Assembly: GCF_031458255.1 (NCBI RefSeq)
Contig: NZ_JAVDYC010000001.1
Span: forward strand, 6,271,001-6,335,000
DNA from: Catenuloplanes niger
Lineage (GTDB): Bacteria; Actinomycetota; Actinomycetes; Mycobacteriales; Micromonosporaceae
Length of the DNA stretch: 64,000 nt
Direction: 5' to 3'
Shown here: in pieces, positions 62,670 through 64,000 of the stretch
Numbering within the stretch: position 1 is the first letter of the stretch
Layout: every line of letters starts with the position of its first letter
The notes under the pieces: generated by a model
Told to the model about the DNA's origin: nothing
Database searches by the model: none
The model's input: only the letters and a program-made list of their open reading frames with translations
Position numbers and translations under genes: made by a program

Positions 62670-63434
62670 CTACAGCGTCATCATCTTCGCGGCCAGCGCG
62701 ACCGGGGTCAGGTCGCCGTTGCGCAGCTCGTCGGCCGCGGCGGCCTCGCCGATCGTGTCCAGGTGCTCGGCCGCGGTGCGCAACGCGCGGTCGTCGCCGC
62801 TGAGCAGCTTGCGGGCGATGTGCGTCTGGGCCGCGGTCAGCTTCGCGAACGCGCACGTGTCCAGCGCGGTGATCATGCGCTCGTCGAGCGTGCCCTCCAT
62901 CGCGCGGCGGGTGCCGATCTCCAGCAGCCACTTCGGCCACCACGCGTAGCGGCCGACCAGGCTGCCGTACCGGATGGCCTCCTCCGGTGAGCGGCCGGCC
63001 GCCAGCAGGTTCACGGCCAGTTCGGTGTCGAAGCGCTCCAGGCGCAGTGCGGTCATCGCCAGCAGCAGCGTGGGGTGCGCGCCGAGCAGCGGTTCCGCGG
63101 CCGCGGCCGCGCCCGGGTAGTCGCCGGCCACCGCGGCGTCGACCACCTGGGCCTCGGCGAGCCGGGTGCTGTCCGCGTCCACCCGGTCGAGCGTGCTGCG
63201 CAGGCGCTGCCGGGCCGCCGCGGCGTCGTCCGCGAGACTCTCGTCCAGCGGGCGCAGCAGGTGCCGGTTCACGGTGGCGGCGGCCAGCTCGACCTCGCGG
63301 CGGACCAGCGGGTTGGCGATCCGTGGCGAGAGTGCGCTGGTCAGCTCCTCCAGGAAGTACGGCGCGTCGAAGTGCTCCGAGGTGGCGAGCAGCTCTGCCC
63401 ACCAGGCCACCGAGTGCGCGGCTACTTCCTCCAT
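62670..63434 (-). CDS. Hypothetical all-helical protein
   Basis: A 254-aa protein beginning MEEVAAHSVAWWAELLATSE, predicted almost wholly alpha-helical by its heptad-like Leu/Ala pattern (REVELAAATVNRHLLRPLDE, RQRLRSTLDRVDADSTRLAE). WWPKWLLEIGTRRAMEGTLDE is its most distinctive stretch. No signal peptide, no membrane segment, no recognised family; TPR-like repeats are possible. It is divergent from a citrate synthase gene, with TATATT 6 nt before its ATG. The longer open frame upstream lacks codon bias. Confidence 0.7.
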   Translation of the reverse strand: MEEVAAHSVAWWAELLATSEHFDAPYFLEELTSALSPRIANPLVRREVELAAATVNRHLLRPLDESLADDAAAARQRLRSTLDRVDADSTRLAEAQVVDAAVAGDYPGAAAAAEPLLGAHPTLLLAMTALRLERFDTELAVNLLAAGRSPEEAIRYGSLVGRYAWWPKWLLEIGTRRAMEGTLDERMITALDTCAFAKLTAAQTHIARKLLSGDDRALRTAAEHLDTIGEAAAADELRNGDLTPVALAAKMMTL

Positions 63435-63446
63435 TTGTCCAATATA
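63434..63446 (-). promoter_or_regulatory. Putative leaderless promoter of the helical protein gene
   Basis: On the minus strand TATATT (63446-63441) is followed by 6 nt and ATG (63434-63432). This is the closest to consensus of the five such boxes found. Confidence 0.6.
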
Positions 63447-63611
63447 TGGTGAAAAATGGCCAGAGTCTGGGCGAAAGGCGTAGGCGCGGTCACGCGGGTC
63501 GTGGCTTGGGTCACGTAACGTATCGCCCGGCGGTAACGTACGGAAAACTCCGACGAAACGACGGTTCCCCGTGCCGGGACGCCGTCCCGCGGTGCCTGTG
63601 AGGAGGGGACG

Positions 63612-64000
63612 ATGACCACGTTCAAACCCGGTCTCGAGGGTGTGATCGCATTCGAGACCGACATCGCGGAACCGGATCGCGAGGGCGGCTCGCTGCGCTA
63701 TCGCGGCGTGGACATCGAGGACCTCATCGGCCAGGTGTCGTTCGGCAACGTGTGGGCGCTGCTGGTCGACGGCGAGTTCGGCCCCGGCCTGCCGCCGGCC
63801 GAGCCGTTCCCGGTGCCGGTGCACTCCGGCGACATCCGCGTCGACGTGCAGTCCGCGGTCGCCATGCTCGCGCCGTACTGGGGGCTGCCCCAGCTGCTGG
63901 ACGCCTCCGACGAGCAGGCCCGCGCCGACCTGGCCCGGGTCTCCGTCACCGCGCTGTCGTTCGTCGCCCAGTCCGCGCGCGGGCTCGGCCTCCCCGCGGT
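63612..64000 (+). CDS. Citrate synthase 2 (partial)
   Basis: The first 129 codons of a citrate synthase running past the right edge. TFKPGLEGVIAFETDIAEPD, GGSLRYRGVDIEDLIGQVSF and GNVWALLVDGEFGPGLPPAEP are the N-terminus of the actinobacterial short (type 2) enzyme, which condenses acetyl-CoA with oxaloacetate. GAGGAGGGG lies just before the ATG. The catalytic residues are beyond the window. It would consume acetyl-CoA such as that from the beta-ketoadipate pathway, but no regulatory link is visible. Confidence 0.88.
   Translation, partial: MTTFKPGLEGVIAFETDIAEPDREGGSLRYRGVDIEDLIGQVSFGNVWALLVDGEFGPGLPPAEPFPVPVHSGDIRVDVQSAVAMLAPYWGLPQLLDASDEQARADLARVSVTALSFVAQSARGLGLPA

Overview
The window is very GC-rich, densely coded on both strands and rich in GTG starts, 4-nt start/stop overlaps (ATGA, GTGA) and secreted hydrolases. 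Together with two F420-type luciferase-like oxidoreductases, a fused PcaL enzyme and an MsiK-style sugar transporter lacking its own ATPase, this points to a filamentous actinomycete chromosome, most likely Micromonosporaceae (Actinoplanes/Catenuloplanes-like). That family assignment is inference. I saw no rRNA, tRNA, CRISPR array, transposase or prophage.

Layout. 1-2.5 kb: a DNA methyltransferase coupled to a DEAD/DEAH helicase (type III-like restriction-modification pair, cut by the left edge). 2.6-18.5 kb: mixed housekeeping and secreted functions (amino-acid permease, methyltransferase, sugar dehydrogenase lipoprotein, tandem serine hydrolases, aldo/keto reductase, two glycosyltransferases, a 44-aa Cys protein, LLM oxidoreductase, M28 peptidase, lipoproteins, FAD oxidoreductase, class A beta-lactamase-like hydrolase). 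18.6-32.4 kb: an aromatic-catabolism island. pcaI-J-H-G-B-L-R form one minus-strand operon, pcaF lies convergent to it, and a divergent NitT/TauT-type ABC transporter plus an aromatic-aldehyde-dehydrogenase-like gene lie on the other side. Together they encode protocatechuate to succinyl-CoA and acetyl-CoA. 32.6-35.1 kb: small secreted proteins, including two members of an unrecognised cysteine-pair repeat family and a short RTX-like protein. 35.4-45.5 kb: regulators and membrane or lipid enzymes (holin-phosphodiesterase fusion, DedA, MBL hydrolase, TetR/GAP pair, PAP2, YihY, diacylglycerol kinase). 45.6-51.5 kb: GH10 xylanase, B12-domain-like protein, MarR, LLM oxidoreductase, GH43 enzyme. 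51.7-53.4 kb: a lipoprotein and about 1.1 kb of minisatellite-like DNA. 53.4-59.9 kb: a LacI-controlled operon (binding protein, two permeases, GH31 alpha-xylosidase-like enzyme). 60-64 kb: a seven-repeat beta-propeller lectin, two proteins of unknown function and the start of a citrate synthase.

The most unusual observations are: a roughly 195-residue tandem-repeat insertion inside PcaB; a 700-bp imperfect inverted repeat between pcaF and pcaR whose left arm carries an extra 76-bp perfect hairpin; the cysteine-pair repeat secreted proteins; a shared 15-bp GTTC-N7-GAAC-like operator at three aromatic-catabolism promoters; and five genes with a TANNNT box exactly 6 nt before the start codon and no usable Shine-Dalgarno, suggesting leaderless mRNAs.
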